Assembly: GCA_025642075.2 (NCBI GenBank)
Contig: JAODUO010000059.1
Coordinates: forward strand, 226,001-290,000
Source: Ridgeia piscesae
Taxonomy: Eukaryota; Annelida; Polychaeta; Sabellida; Siboglinidae
Direction of reading: 5' to 3'
Length of the DNA stretch: 64,000 nucleotides
Part shown: positions 1 through 13,289 of the stretch, piece by piece
Position numbering within the stretch: the first letter of the stretch is position 1
How the letters are laid out: each line of letters begins with the position of its first letter
Position numbers and translations under genes: made by a program
Notes under the pieces: generated by a model
The model's input: the letters and a program-made list of their open reading frames with translations, nothing else
Databases searched by the model: none
What the model was told of the DNA's origin: nothing

Positions 1-3000
1 CACACTGCCAGTCTATGTTTGGTGCCTCTGACCTTGTGTCACACACAAAAGGTGGCTGTTGGACAAAATATGACGGAACTAAATAGGGAGTTTAGGGGAA
101 CACGTGCCAAGTGGCTGGGTGCTCTATATTCATTCACACAAGAACAGACCAGTCTGACATTTCCCATGGATACACCAGATGTGGCCTTATTCAAACGAGA
201 TCACCATTTTTGGGTCTGCAGCTGGCACGTACACATTTACCATCTGTAGGGTTCTGCGAGAGATCTTTTACTTTGTCTGCCATTCTTTTAGGTCCCAACG
301 TCTTAACATCTCACCTTGGCCAACTTCTTTCCTAAATACCAATTCAGTCAGCCCACCACATTTTTAAGTAGGTCATTTAAATTGTATTCAGATTTTTTAT
401 TCAGGTTTTTTTAAGTTTATTCAGGACATTGTTAACAACAAAAAGACAGAAATACAAACAGGCAAATTAACTGTAATACTACAATCTACACTGTTTGGTA
501 CCTCAAACTAATGATGCTTTGCAATACTTGTGATAGTAAAATAGTGTTAGGGGGATAAGTTTCTGACTGATGCCAGAAACAGAAACCACTTCCAGCTGGA
601 GGAAAACATCAAAATGAAAGCAACAACACAGTTCTCAGGGAGCAGGGCTTTATGTAGGATCAAATATTTGCCAGTCACATGTTTGGTGGGTGGACAGTAG
701 ACATACACGTGTTAACTGGGTGATCTATTAACTGATACATACATGCCAGTTGAGATTGTACTGTTTTATGCGCTGAAATAAACTATGTTCAAACACGCGT
801 GTGACACCCATTTTCAAGGCATAACTGACAATATCTATGACTTTTAAGTCTTTTTGCTCCTTGTTTGTTCCTTCTTTTTTACCCGTCCAGTGATATTTCT
901 ACCCACCCACAATGGGTTTTACCCATCCAAATGACGAGTGGGCGGGTCTGTGCATAAAACTCTGTCAGGAAGGAGAAGCAGGGGACTCTCACTGATATGA
1001 CCAGACTTCCTGAATATGTCAATTTATGTGACTGTGACTCTCACAGAAACAAAAATACTGTCGAAAATCTTACAGATGTCCACACTGAATTTAAAAAAAC
1101 AACATTCACCATAGCAGGTTTCGTTCCTTCACATGTCACCTTTACCTTTGACCTCATATAGAACTTTAATATTGTGTGACCTTCACAAATACATTTTAAA
1201 ATGTGTACAACTTCCCTTTGATATGACCCCTGCTGGGTGACCAGGAGATCCCCAAGGTTGAACAAACTGCAGGGGTTTGTGTCATTGCCTTATAAAAACA
1301 TAGATCTGGGTGCTAATCGTGCTATAAATAAAATGAGCTATTACTTACCAACTCAGCGATTACTACCAAGCAGAAAGCCTACACTGCACTGTAGGCCTAC
1401 TGTGTTGATCAACCAGTTTTATTGATATTTTGCATTAATAATGATCTTTTCATTTAACAATTATTTTTAGTGAAATATAAATGATTATCAAATGGCCAAA
1501 GTCTGTTTGTTCAAACGACCACACTGTTACACTTACTATGACATGTTCAAACAAATAGCATCAATACCTATCAAAATGTAATAAATGTTTAAACATCAAT
1601 CTCTTGCATATGTATTTGCTACAGAAAGTTGCCTAAATTATCATCAACATTAATTTTGATAACACGTTTACATCAATTGTTACTGATGGCTTGCACTATT
1701 ATTGCGACCACCTTGCCAACAATCAAACTGTAGCAATGGTATTGCCATCTACCAATCAAACTGCTAACACTGGCCATCCACAAATTGGTTACACAAGAGG
1801 GTGTATACTCAATCACTGATTTCTTTTACCAAACTGATGACCAATTACGAAAATCAATCCGATACTAATGTTAATGACACTGGCGTTACCACATATTGTT
1901 TTTGTGAAAACCTGACTGTGGTATACTTTGTCAGATATACGATATATCATTTTTTACGGCTGCTTGTAAATATACCAGTCAACACTACCAATATTGATAA
2001 ACTATCTTAGCATCAATTTAGCCTAGATTTCATTTTCCTCAGTGACAAATTCTCATGGAATGTTGTTCAAGACATTTCACTACAGGTTCAGCATACACTG
2101 ATATCTGGAGCAGACATCTGACTGTAGTCACTGTCGCAGCAAAAAGTATAGAATAATATCTGCGTTCAGGTCTGGTGTTTATTATTACAGATGCTGAAAA
2201 ACATATCTGTTGGCTTTCACCTGTGAGAGCAAATAAGGCATAGATTACATCTGTACATAAAGCATGCATCTATGCAGGCTTTAATCACTTATTTGCACAG
2301 TGATGCATGATGGTTGACAGGACTAGTAGATTCTTTATAGTCTTGTGGAAGGGATGTTCTCTTGTTAGAGATTATTATTCTAAAGCAGTAACAGTTATTT
2401 TATCCATGGATTGCAAATAAACTGTTATAAAAGTTTGTTTTAATGAATGGTGTATGATTATCAAAAGATGAACACATATTATGTGAAAGGATTTTGATAC
2501 ACTCAATACCTGTACATAAAATTGAACATGATTAAGCATGATTGGCAAATGAAACTGACAACTGTAACTATCTAAGTAACATTCCTCAAATGATTACAAT
2601 GAATAGAATAGCACATTGTTACATGGACTTTGATTAGACAATGATGATAGACTATATTAAATTTGTACAAAACATTTTGTTGAATGGCCAATTTGTTTGC
2701 ATTATTCAGTCTCAAAATGGACTTTTCAAACTGTTTTGCAACATACTGGTACTTGTTATACTGAACTTCAAAGGACCATTCTTGATTTTCTGTGAAACCC
2801 CAGTCTATTTTTGTACTATCCCTGAAATGTTGACATTCTAATTAGACCGAGCATCCTTGAAACATTGTGAAAGTGTCACCTTTGTCACCCAGTTCTGCGA
2901 CAGGAGGTGATACAGACATGTCCACTTGGGGATATGTACCTGATAAGCAATGTGTGCCAATGTACATTTGTCCTGATAACACTTTGCTAAGGGCTTACAG

Positions 3001-3089
3001 CTGTAAACTGAATTTGGTTATTATCTCTATAATTTACCGCGTAGGTGGCCAAGGAATGTGTTTCATCAAACCAATACTGCAGCCAATAC
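1..3089. other. MYO1D intron sequence, no gene seen
   Basis: AT-rich sequence downstream of MYO1D exon 2 on the gene's strand. Open frames here are short, mostly start at TTG, and resemble no protein family. The only structured item is the dispersed repeat at 640-960. Confidence 0.6.
640..960 (+). repeat. Dispersed repeat, copy A (TTTATGTAGGAT ... CCCATCC family)
   Basis: The block begins near TTTATGTAGGAT, contains CGTGTGACAC followed by AACTGACAATATCTATGA, and ends with several ACCCGTCC/ACCCATCC words and a GGGCGGGTCTGTGCATAA tail. Related words in the same order recur at 24900-25790, and in reverse orientation at 48740-48965. No coding potential is seen, so it is probably a non-autonomous mobile element of unknown class. 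Confidence 0.6.
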
Positions 3090-3391
3090 ATGAGGACTGT
3101 ATCAATGACAATACACCAGGACTGTACCAATCACAATACACCAGGACTGTACCAATCACAATACACCAGGACTGAACCAATCACAATACATCAGGACTGA
3201 ACCAATCACAATACACCAGGACTGTACCAATCACAATACACCAGGACTGTACCAATCACAATACACCAGGACTGTACCAATCACAATACACCAGGACTGT
3301 ACCAATCACAATACATCCAGGACTGTACCAATCACAATACATCAGGACTGTACCAATCACAATACATCAGGACTGTACCAATCACAATACA
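3090..3391 (+). repeat. 25-bp minisatellite, about 12 copies
   Basis: Tandem units built from AATACACCAGGACTGTACC followed by AATCAC. Copies differ at a few sites (CACCAGG/CATCAGG, CTGTACC/CTGAACC) and one carries a single-base insertion near 3316. The array abuts the mariner remnant, which begins exactly where the last unit breaks off. Confidence 0.95.
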
Positions 3392-3700
3392 CCGCTCTGT
3401 CTGTGCAATGTGTTGGCCAAAAACAACAAGGCAGTGCACCCCCCCTATCCCCCTGAGTCCCCCAACATAGTCCCTTGTGACTTCTTCCTGTTCCCAAAGA
3501 TGAAGATCCGGCTAAAGGGTGTCGACTGGATGTTGATGATATCACTTAGATTCCAATGCAATAGCACAAGGTGTTGAACAACATACCCATGATTCAGTGC
3601 CAGATGAGCTTCCTGCAGTGGGAACTGCTGCGTCTACTCCCAAGAGGACTATATCACAGGGGCCAATATAAAACATGTACCCCGGGGGTAGGTTTACTAT
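3392..3700 (+). pseudogene. Mariner-type (DDE) transposase 3' remnant
   Basis: A plus-strand frame near 3410-3510 reads LAKNNKAVHPPYPP, then PCDFFLFPKMKIRLKG. This matches the well-known mariner stretch around the third catalytic aspartate (PYSPDLAPCDFFLFPK in typical copies). The usual SPDLAP is SPNIVP here. Stops and frameshifts follow, and only the C-terminal part remains, so the copy is dead. It sits in a MYO1D intron directly after the 25-bp minisatellite. Confidence 0.8.
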
Positions 3701-4379
3701 AGTAAGCTTAATTTTATCTGTATAGTCTTTCGGATCACACCTTGTATTCCAGTAAGCCCATGTATGAAGGATGAAGCATACCAGTGAGAATAAAATCTAA
3801 CCGACTAACCGTGGAGTCCCTCTAGAAACCCCTAAGGGCTACTACCAAGGACCACCAGAACATAATAATTTAAAGAAATTTTTGTTATTAAATAAACAAT
3901 AAAATACATAATAGTAAAGTAACTAAGGTGTCGTAAGTGCAATTAATTTATACAGTACTTACAATAGATCTGTTTGACTACTAGTTAAAATGTACACTTC
4001 TGGGGTACTACAACTATTTTCTAGCACTAATGGCATACATTTATCACATAGTCCCTTTTACTTAACCAATACAGGATCATATCTGAAGTTTGTGAATACA
4101 AAACGTATTCTTACTAAAATATCATTTAGAGTAAATTAAAGTAATAACAATACATTACATTACCTGCCATTAGAACACTACTGCTACTACTATTGCTACT
4201 GCTACCACATCATCGGTATCATGAATGATGCTAATCACCTAAATAAGTCTAAAAATAAAACAATAACAATAATAAAATAATAATAATAATGATAAATACT
4301 ACACCAAAGTACACAATCCTAAAAAATGCCTAAGTTTCATATCCTACCAGTAATAACGCCTTTAGCTTTCTTTTAAATT

Positions 4380-4985
4380 GTTTTATGCTATAAGCTCTCT
4401 TAACCTTTGAGGTAGTGCATTCCAGAAGTCTGGTCCAGAGTAATTTATTGTAAACTTTCTGTTGATTGTTCTTATGTGTTATTATTATTATTATTGTTCT
4501 TATCATAGTTTCTAAGATTGTGGTTATGAACGTTTTCCATTTGCTTAAGCATAGAAGTCAAGCTATCTGGGAGTTGACCATTAATAGATTTATACATAAA
4601 AATCCCTAGTTAATGTTCAAATAGATCATTTTAATTTTAAGTTTTAATTTTGAAAATAAAGGATCTGTATGTGATGCGTAGTGTGATTTCATAATTATCC
4701 TTATTGCTCTCTTCTGTAGCAACTTTATTTGTTTTTTAAATGATTTATGTATGTATTCGACCATAACAGAACACAGTATTGCAGATGAGATAATATTATA
4801 CAAAGTCTTCATGGTGTACAATGGGAGAACATTTGTTAATTTGTTTAGCATTCCTACACTTCATGCAATTTTATGGGATAAATTATTAATATGGATTGTC
4901 CAGCTCAAATGTTCATCTATGTGTACTCCTAGAAATGTTGTAAACTTGATTTGTTCTATTCTGTGAGGACAGTGGCGTATTCAGT
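4380..4985 (-). pseudogene. Non-LTR retrotransposon (LINE) reverse-transcriptase C-terminal fragment
   Basis: On the minus strand, frames in 4606-4970 read as FLGVHIDEHLSWTIHINN, a stop, LNKLTNVLPLYTMKTLYNI, then KKQIKLLQKRAIRII and HTDPLFSKLKL. These are typical words of the thumb and C-terminal region of LINE reverse transcriptases (FLGV.ID, LQK.AIRII, HT.PLF). At least one internal stop and a decayed 3' end make it a fossil. Exact limits are uncertain. Confidence 0.8.
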
Positions 4986-7873
4986 ATTCACGGAGAGAAT
5001 AGAATGACTCATGGTGACAACTTGTGCACATTATGATCTGTGTGATGAGGCGTGAGTCATACAAACAGTGTCACCAACAGAACAGAGTCTGCCATTAACT
5101 CCGTGCACTCTGACAGACTGCCACTGACAGTGCCATGCAGTATATGTTTAAATACTTCCGCTGTGACAGACCTACTTCCTCTTTGTCTCTCGTGTCAACA
5201 CTCATTCAGCCATCAATACTTGTCCTTGATTTCTGCCTTCATCCTCTTTCTGTTACTCCCGGCCACTTCCCTTTCCTCTCCCTTTCCATTTCCCTTTATC
5301 CCTATATTATTCTATCCCCAATCTCACTTCACACAGTCCTGGGTCTTAAGTCAAAACAGTCAAATCCACTGTCTTTTCTTCAAACTACAACAAAATGACT
5401 AATACCATAAATTGTAATAAAATACCCTGTCATTTAGTTAACTTGATGGTTCAGTTTGGCTTGGGGACCAAGTGGTGATGTCTGAGTGACTCAGTCTGCT
5501 GGCTTTGTCCTACTGGTCAGTCCCTGCTCACAATCACATCTGTCACGCCTTGTTTTATGACCACACAATCAATGTCCTGCTACAGTGAGTGGTGTTTGCC
5601 AAATCAATGTGCCACCAGCCAGACAGCTGCCAAAATCAACGCAGTGGCAGCGCAGCATCAAACACTGCGGACAGAGAGTCCTCGGGCTAGAACTGGTGTG
5701 TGTTTATGTTAATATGTAATCTATGGAAAATAACTCTGATTCGTACCACTAAAAACTTACACAGATGAGAGATATGGAAACTAGAGCATATGGGGAACCG
5801 TTCTTTGGTAATAAATCAAGGTGTGTTCTCTTAAAGTGTAGTATTCCATCCGTATAATGGAAACCACTCAAACTGCATATCCATCTGTGACCTAGATTCA
5901 TTCCAACACATACAATTATTGTTAATGTTACTATAACTTATTATTACTACCAACATTGATACAGTGCCATCATCTGCCATGTATTGAAGATCATAAAGTA
6001 TAGTTCCTCTGTAAGTAAGCCAGCTTAAATAAATAACATTTAAGAATTTTTTATTTAGAGTGTTTAATTGTCACTTGATTTCTATCAAAAAGTTCTGGTG
6101 TTTTCCTGACCCGCCCCGTAGCCTGAATTGTGACGTTTCCGGTTCTCGTTTTTACCAGTTATGTTCATCATAAAAAACCCATTAATACGCATTGATCAGT
6201 GGTCAGAAGGTGGTGGACATTCGGGGTGCTGAGGCTCTTCACAACTGTCCAGCTGCACCCCTTGAGGGTTTTCAAAAATCCTTGAAGCTCACACAAGTTT
6301 GAATAAACTGCACTCCTAGCTGGCACTCAGTAAAAGGCCCATTTTATGACTACACAAATATAGTTTTGATCTTGTTTATGGAAAACTAGCAAATATGTTA
6401 TGGTCTAACACAGTACCATAATTCATTGTATCTTAAAAAATAAAAATCCTGTTTTCCAAACAAAAAAAGGTGGTTTTCCTAAAACCTGTTCCAATAATGG
6501 GACATGGGTCTTTGACTAAGGCCTTGGTCTGGAATCTGGATATCGAGATACTGTTTGTTGTACTCCTCTAAGTTACAGAACTGAACCACCAGCAGATGTA
6601 GCTCTCCTAATCGAGTTCTATTTCTCAGGGAACCAGCAGTCTGAGATCTCTACCCATATTGATGACAGTCCCAGGTGGAATAACACAGGCATGACACAAA
6701 TAAGCATTCTTTGAATAAACATGAGTTGAATTAAATCACACCACATCCATTAAAAACAACACCGTGAAGGGGAACAGTCCTGGGAGCGTTTCTATTCCTG
6801 GGAGTGTTTCTATCACATCTAAGAGATCACTGGTGTGATGTTGTCCATTATGAAATATTACATTTTCTCCACCTGTGCTATCAGATAGATCTGCACACCT
6901 GAGTCAGCAGGGCTATTTATAGATGTAGGTGTACTGCTGAATAATTGATCGGCATTGAATATGACTGTAATGGTGTAGACACAAAGCTTTGTACTGGCCA
7001 ATGAATCGTTAAAAATCCTCTCACAGTCACAACAGCGCAACAGATAGTTTGATAGTGATCGTTTCTGTGGTGTATGTGTGTGTGTTTGCACAGCACAGTG
7101 TTAGGCACATACCAACGGCTGTAAGCAATACGCCACACCTGCTATTCAATTTCAGGTATTAAACTATTTTAGGCATTAAATTGTGTAGTATGTCATGTAT
7201 CGCCTATATAACAGTAATAGCGGGTGCATTTGTTATGTCATGTATCGTATAATAACGGCTGAATTTGTGTGGTATTTGTGATTATATCTTTACAAACATA
7301 TATTTAATTAGACGGAGAATACTCTAGACGTACGTTTTCTGTTCATGCTGCCACAACCAAATAAAAATATTTCCTTAAACGTTCTGCATTAAAACCCAAC
7401 ATTGACCAACAATTATAGAACACGTATTGAAATATACATTATACAAACAAAAATATATTTCCTTAAATATAGTGTGTTAAAACTGACATTGATCTACAAT
7501 TATAGAAAATGTATTGAAATAAACATTACTTAAATGAAAGTTTCTTTAAAATAAAACATTTAAAAATATTGTTTTTAACTAACCCAGTTTATAATAAATA
7601 ATATAAATAAAAACGATTCTTTAAACAAAACAATTTAAATAAAAATTATTATTGAAACTAAATAATTTAAATAACAATGATTGTTTAAACTAAAAAGTAT
7701 GGCTGAAATATCCAGTAATAGTTTAAATAAACAAAATAAACAATATAATTTATATTTTTTTAAACATATTTCAATAAAAGTTACATATAAATTATTTTCA
7801 ATAATAAATACTAATTTATTCTTTAATCTGTTTCCAAACCCCCTAGTGTCAGATGAGAGCAAAAGCATCGTAC
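4986..7873. other. MYO1D intron, no gene seen
   Basis: AT-rich sequence with short open frames lacking recognisable domains. A GC-richer patch near 6105-6300 looks unlike its surroundings and may be another decayed repeat. No splice-flanked myosin exon was found. Confidence 0.5.
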
Positions 7874-10800
7874 CTGATATGACAATACATGTGTCTCGAC
7901 CACGTCTCTTCATAGCCTTGTAGGCTGCATCGGCAATTGCAAAGATGTGAGGGGGTCGCTCATAGATCTCTCGACCTCGGTACATGTCCACAAACTCCTT
8001 GTCATAAATATTGAGTGGTCGGTATGGATTCACAGACACCACCACCTCACCAATGTAGGTGTAGATCTTCCCTTTCTCAAACCTGAAATGTGTTCAAAGT
8101 TATGCAGTTCAAGGTGAAATGCCAGAATCAGAATTCAGAAAGAGCATGCACTACACAGTGGAAGACTGAAGAGTGAAGGCATCACGGTCTTCTTGATATT
8201 TATGTTCCATTAGCTAAATACGTAAGACAAATGTAAGCAAGTCTAATCCTTGGTTTCTTAATTTAATGTTTTTAATATTTACTACTGTACAACAAATGTG
8301 CTGAAAGTATATGCACCTCTTACTGCCCACTGAATTACCATGCATAATACATATGAAATATTTAAATTATAAACGAAACATTCAAACACTATGCTGGCAG
8401 CATTATAGAGGTAGGCGATGAGGCAAAACTAGGCATATCTGATGTGACAGTTAAAATTTAGCAAACGTTCTGTTAACTATTTTACTGGTGAGGATGATTG
8501 TTTTTGAACTAAAACAGACAAAATTAAATACACCAGATTCCAAACATTTCTTGTCAATACATGTGTATTGTGTACAGATGTTATGCAGTGGCTGGGATTG
8601 TAGGCACAAGTATTTAAATAAATCCCACTTATACTGCTCCTGACCTAGTTTAATGATTATACAACAGCATTGGGTATGTAAAATACAGCCAGTCAAAAAT
8701 TAACACTTGATATTTATTGGTAAACACTTTCTAACAAAACATAATATTTCATACCTGTGCAATGTCAATATGTTGTTCTTAACATTTTAATCTATTAATA
8801 TCTACACAATACAGATATTTGCCAATGGGTGTATCGAATGAGAGATTCACAAGATTAAGCTGAAAACAAACAAAAGGTCAGCCTGGTACACAATACCACA
8901 CAGGATATGCAAGTGTGTCAACAAAATATGTTGTATAACCCCATTTTAAGTTTAACCATTCAGTTTTGTATACCTATTACCTAACTCCATCCCAGACTGG
9001 CAAAAAACATATGTGTAGTTTTATAGGATTTAAAAAACTATTTTATTTGCATTTAGCCCGCATATTCCCAGATTAATTAATGTCAGATATGGCTAAATCA
9101 TATACACCATAAACTAGAATATTATTATATTTCCAATGACTTGCTTGAACGCATATCAACAATCACAGTTCTTAAGTCATATTGTTGTGCTTTAAAATAG
9201 AAATACATACAAACACAGAGGAACAAAAGATGTAGGAAACTGCTCAAGACTACAAATGCTCAACAAACCATAAATTCATATTGAATATAAGTGCCCAATT
9301 AATGCGAAATAATCACTGTCCACTGGGTCGTGACCCTGCAAAGGCAATTTACGTACAGCTCTATAAATAGGTCGGCTGTATGCCTGGCTGCACACTGAGG
9401 GGGCGACTTGTACTGTAATGTACAGCAAACAGCTCTGGTTTACAACAATTGTATTCAATAACTTTAAAATGTCAAATCCACTTTATGTACTGGTAGTTGA
9501 GATGTATGCCACTCACAAATTACAAAACAGTAATAACCAAACTGTATTTGTTTGTATATTAACACATAAAATGTATGCTGAACAAATAGTTAACTTCAAT
9601 ATTTTAGTTAGAAACATAAAATAGTATATTTCAGGTCAATTTCAACCAAATTTGCCCCACAATTGCTCTTAGGTACTTTTGTTTTGAAAGGGTTTGTAGC
9701 TCTAGTTCAAGATGGTACATGGAGCACATGAGAATGTGTGTTGGCCGAATTGTTCGAGAGTTCACCCTACATCCCTGCATGTAGAAAATTAACATTCCAA
9801 GGAGTAAATAAATAGCAAAACTGCTTACATCTCCAATTAATTAGCATTTCATTTGTGTGCATTGCACCCAGAAAGACAGCGATTGTCCCCACTGATGCCA
9901 GAATGGATGAAAAATAAACTGCTGTCACGTGTCACAGGGCTGACTGCGATGATGTCGCCCTGATGGTGCAATGTGTAGCTACTGGTTTGTCACCAGGGGC
10001 CATCTACAAATAACATCCCCAAGGACAGTGCCAGGGTAACAGTGACTGACTGGGGTCTATGCTAGTGCATACCATACACAAGGCAGGCATGCTGTACACA
10101 CTGGGTGGGGTCAAATTAAAGGAATACCATAAAGAGGAGATTAAGACTGGACGAACACTGCATAAAAGATCAGAATATCTTATGTGTACAATTTATGCTT
10201 ACAGGAGAGGGGTGGTTAGTTTCCACACTTTGATGCATAAGTATTTTTGTGGGTGTTCCCCATGAGCAGAAAGTTCCTGAGCGTAGAGTGGGTCAGCTGT
10301 CACACTGTGTCAACGTCAACACTGCCACTGAGCTGGGTGTCACAATGTAGTGCGATGGTGCATTACTGATGCATCAAACTTGATTCTGTTATATGATCCT
10401 TTTAACAGTGCATTGCCATCAACCCGGCTGTTTGGACAATGATGATGGTGATGAAATATGGTGAGTTGTTGATGTCACACCCACTCACAACACACATTTA
10501 ATCATAATAATGACATAATGACTTTTCTGTTGTTAAAATTACAACTCCTGTTGAATAGCATACCATTTTCTTTCTCTAAATCGGTTGGTGAGCATGAGAA
10601 AAGTTACATATCCACCCTGCACTGGGTCTTACACTTCCATTGACATTGGCCTGGCCTGTTAGTACAAAACAATTGTGATGGCTTCATTCTCTACCCAAAG
10701 ACACAGGAATAGCAAAGTGAACAAAACTGCTCAAAGCTTGAAACAATATGGGGACTTCTTACATGATTACAGGTGTCACCCCTGACATTACACATGTCAC

Positions 10801-11645
10801 CTTTGACATTACATACATACATCCTTACACTGCTAAGTAATTCCCTTTGAAACGTGTCACATCTATAATATATACATGCATTTTGGACCACAATGGGAAC
10901 TCTCATCTCCGTCAGTGTCATTTCTGGTCATCTTGAACTTTGTCAAGTCGGTGTCAACCTGTTACTGAGCTATCTACAACATCTGAATACATAATTATAC
11001 GTCTTATTATTACAATTTCATAATTCTGAGTTAACTCTGTCAACTAGCTTACTATAATATAGTATTGAAGCAACGGGGTTAAAACAAATTGGGTTCACGC
11101 CCACTCACCACACATCTAATCATAACTTGCAGCTCCTAGTTACTTGGAAGAAGTCCGTGGTTAGACTTAGACCTAGCTATATACTAATATAGCCTAGCTA
11201 TACAGTGCCTACACTGTAAATTAAACATGTCCCGCGCCTACGCCGGTGACATGGACGATTGATTACATGTGACTAGGCAACAGTTCGTGTTCGTCTTCAG
11301 TACGGAAGTCTGATACTACTACGATGTTTCAACGTCTAAAGGGCGACTCTGTAAGTATCAAATGTAATAGGAAAATGCGGTAAACGAAAATGTTACTGTG
11401 AATACTGGCATCGCATCACTTGTCTGCCTATCTAGTCAGACACCAGGAAGTGAATCTGGGCCAAGCCGAAGCGTGAACAGTCAGCAACCGCGACGCGACA
11501 CCCAACTTCCGATTCAATTTCTCACAGCCAAAGTCTACCAAACTCACCGTAGTTTCAGATTTTTCATAAATGGTTCCATGTCGACAGTATCTAGCAGGAC
11601 AAAGTCCTCTATCCCGTATTCGGGACCGTCGTGTAGTCCCGCCAT
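7874..11645 (-). CDS. MYO1D: Class-I myosin heavy chain, MYO1D type, first two coding exons (3' part outside window)
   Basis: Two exons join in phase. Exon 1 (11645-11548) starts at an ATG and encodes 32 residues including [20 protein letters not shown], then a GTGAGT donor. Exon 2 (8082-7874) continues [20 protein letters not shown], then [21 protein letters not shown] and [12 protein letters not shown], and ends in a GTACGA donor just before the expected P-loop. This is the start of the myosin motor domain and is closest, from memory, to vertebrate MYO1D/MYO1G and fly Myo31DF. The family are single-headed actin motors at the cortex and endosomes; MYO1D orthologues set left-right chirality in flies and vertebrates. 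No P-loop exon (GESGAGKT) is visible down to base 1, so the intron after exon 2 exceeds 7.8 kb. The intron between the exons is about 3.5 kb. The gene runs divergently from PSMD11. Confidence 0.93.
8083..11547. other. MYO1D intron 1, no gene seen
   Basis: Intron between the two myosin exons. It contains a 30-bp near-duplicate built on CCACTCACAACACACAT (10482-10498) and CCACTCACCACACAT (11100-11114), both followed by YTAATCATAA. A short plus-strand ATG with a GTAAGT donor occurs at 11323-11352, but no partner exon was found. Confidence 0.5.
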
Positions 11646-11736
11646 TGTGTACCGGCTCCAGGGACCGAAACAGCTCCAACTAGTTCGACGCCCTCAATGG
11701 TATGACTCCGCGCTGTCACCCTGCTTCCATAAATAT

Positions 11737-11750
11737 CCACAAGGTGGCAG
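11737..11750 (+). promoter_or_regulatory. CTCF-like core motif upstream of MYO1D
   Basis: CCACAAGGTGGCAG fits the bilaterian CTCF core (CCASNAGRKGGCRS) at every position. It lies 92 bp upstream of the MYO1D start codon. Binding is inferred from the motif only. Confidence 0.5.
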
Positions 11751-12219
11751 TACGGATGTCAAAGGTGACGTCATGTTAAGGCGAGCAAATCCCATCTCCT
11801 GTCGGCTGCTTGTGGAATGCTGATATGCATGACACCGTGCGTGTGCTTGTGCGTGTGTTTGAGCACGCGCGTATGTGCTTGAGTGTGCGTGGATGGGTGC
11901 GTGTGTGCCTAAATTTACCTACAGTTTTTATATTAAGCAATATACTAATGATTTCCGCGTAACGCCATATTACACACGAATGTATCAAAAAATATTAATT
12001 ATGGTTAATGGTCATGTTGATAAAGAAGCTTAAAGTAAGTTGAAATTAGTAAATTACAATGTACGTTTATTGAAGTCTATCTTCGAAACGGGGAACGGTG
12101 GTTGCGCGATAGAATGCCGGACTGTTTATATATCGATGGGAGAATGGATTGATTTAGAATCTAAAGCAATTTCGTTCACCCCACATATTGCCTTTCAGAA
12201 GTGGCAATAAATATAGTCT

Positions 12220-12333
<114 letters not shown>

Positions 12334-13186
12334 TTATCTCTCATTCTTTCTCTTCTTTATATTTACTCTATTTCTCTCCCCCCCCCTCTGTCTCTCTCTT
12401 TACCCGCACTCTCTTTCTCCCCCTTTCCTCTTTCTCTGTTTCTCCAATTATCTTTCTCGCCCTCTCTCTTCCTCTGTTTCTCCCATTCTCTCTTTCATTC
12501 TCCCCCCTCTCTCTCATTGGATCGTTATCCCAACGGACCGGTAGGACATGTATATATGTGCTGCCTTTGTATAATTCAATCTAGGCGTCTAGGTTTTAGC
12601 CTACGTATGTATGACGCAATGTACGTGCAATCGTAGGCGTTGGCAGGCGGTTTTTCTCCATTCTTGTAATTTTATATACTGTATCTGAAGGAGCGTAGCC
12701 TCCGTACTAATGGTATTTCCAGACTCTATGCAGCATTTTGATGTTGTTAAAAATATAGTTCCTAGCGCTGTGCTGCCACAACTTCGTTCTTCCAAACTAA
12801 ACAAAGAGGGAGGCACACAACGTGCCAGGCAAGCACGTTGTATGTCCCCCTTTATAAGTAAAAAGATCTACAAAAAACACAAACTATTCTAAAGATTCTG
12901 GATCCGGCTGTGGAAACTATGCAGTTAAGGTAATTGGTTTGAATTGTTACATTGAAGAGAAACCGTTGTGAATTCTCAAGGTGCTATTGGTTCTCAAACT
13001 GCTGGACTTTTTGACATTTCTTCGGATTTGTACGATTTGAATAGTTTGTTGTGACACGGGGTGTAATGGGTGCTTGACTACGTGCAAACAATATAGGATT
13101 ATCCACAAAGTACATCACGCTTCTGAAGGAAGGAGGGGATCATTAGGGTCTAACCTTGGTCAATGGCATAGGTAGTCATATACCCA

Positions 13187-13240
13187 GTGGCGTAGCCAGG
13201 ATTTTGCATTGGAGGGGGCCACCCGACAATCAATCAAGCA

Positions 13241-13289
<49 letters not shown>

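Noticed and set aside
3090..3391. CRISPR array
   Set aside because: Units are directly tandem with no unique spacers, and the DNA is eukaryotic; this is a minisatellite.
11323..11352. Plus-strand ATG with GTAAGT donor (MFQRLKGDS)
   Set aside because: Only nine codons, inside MYO1D intron 1, with no partner exon found. Kept only as a note.
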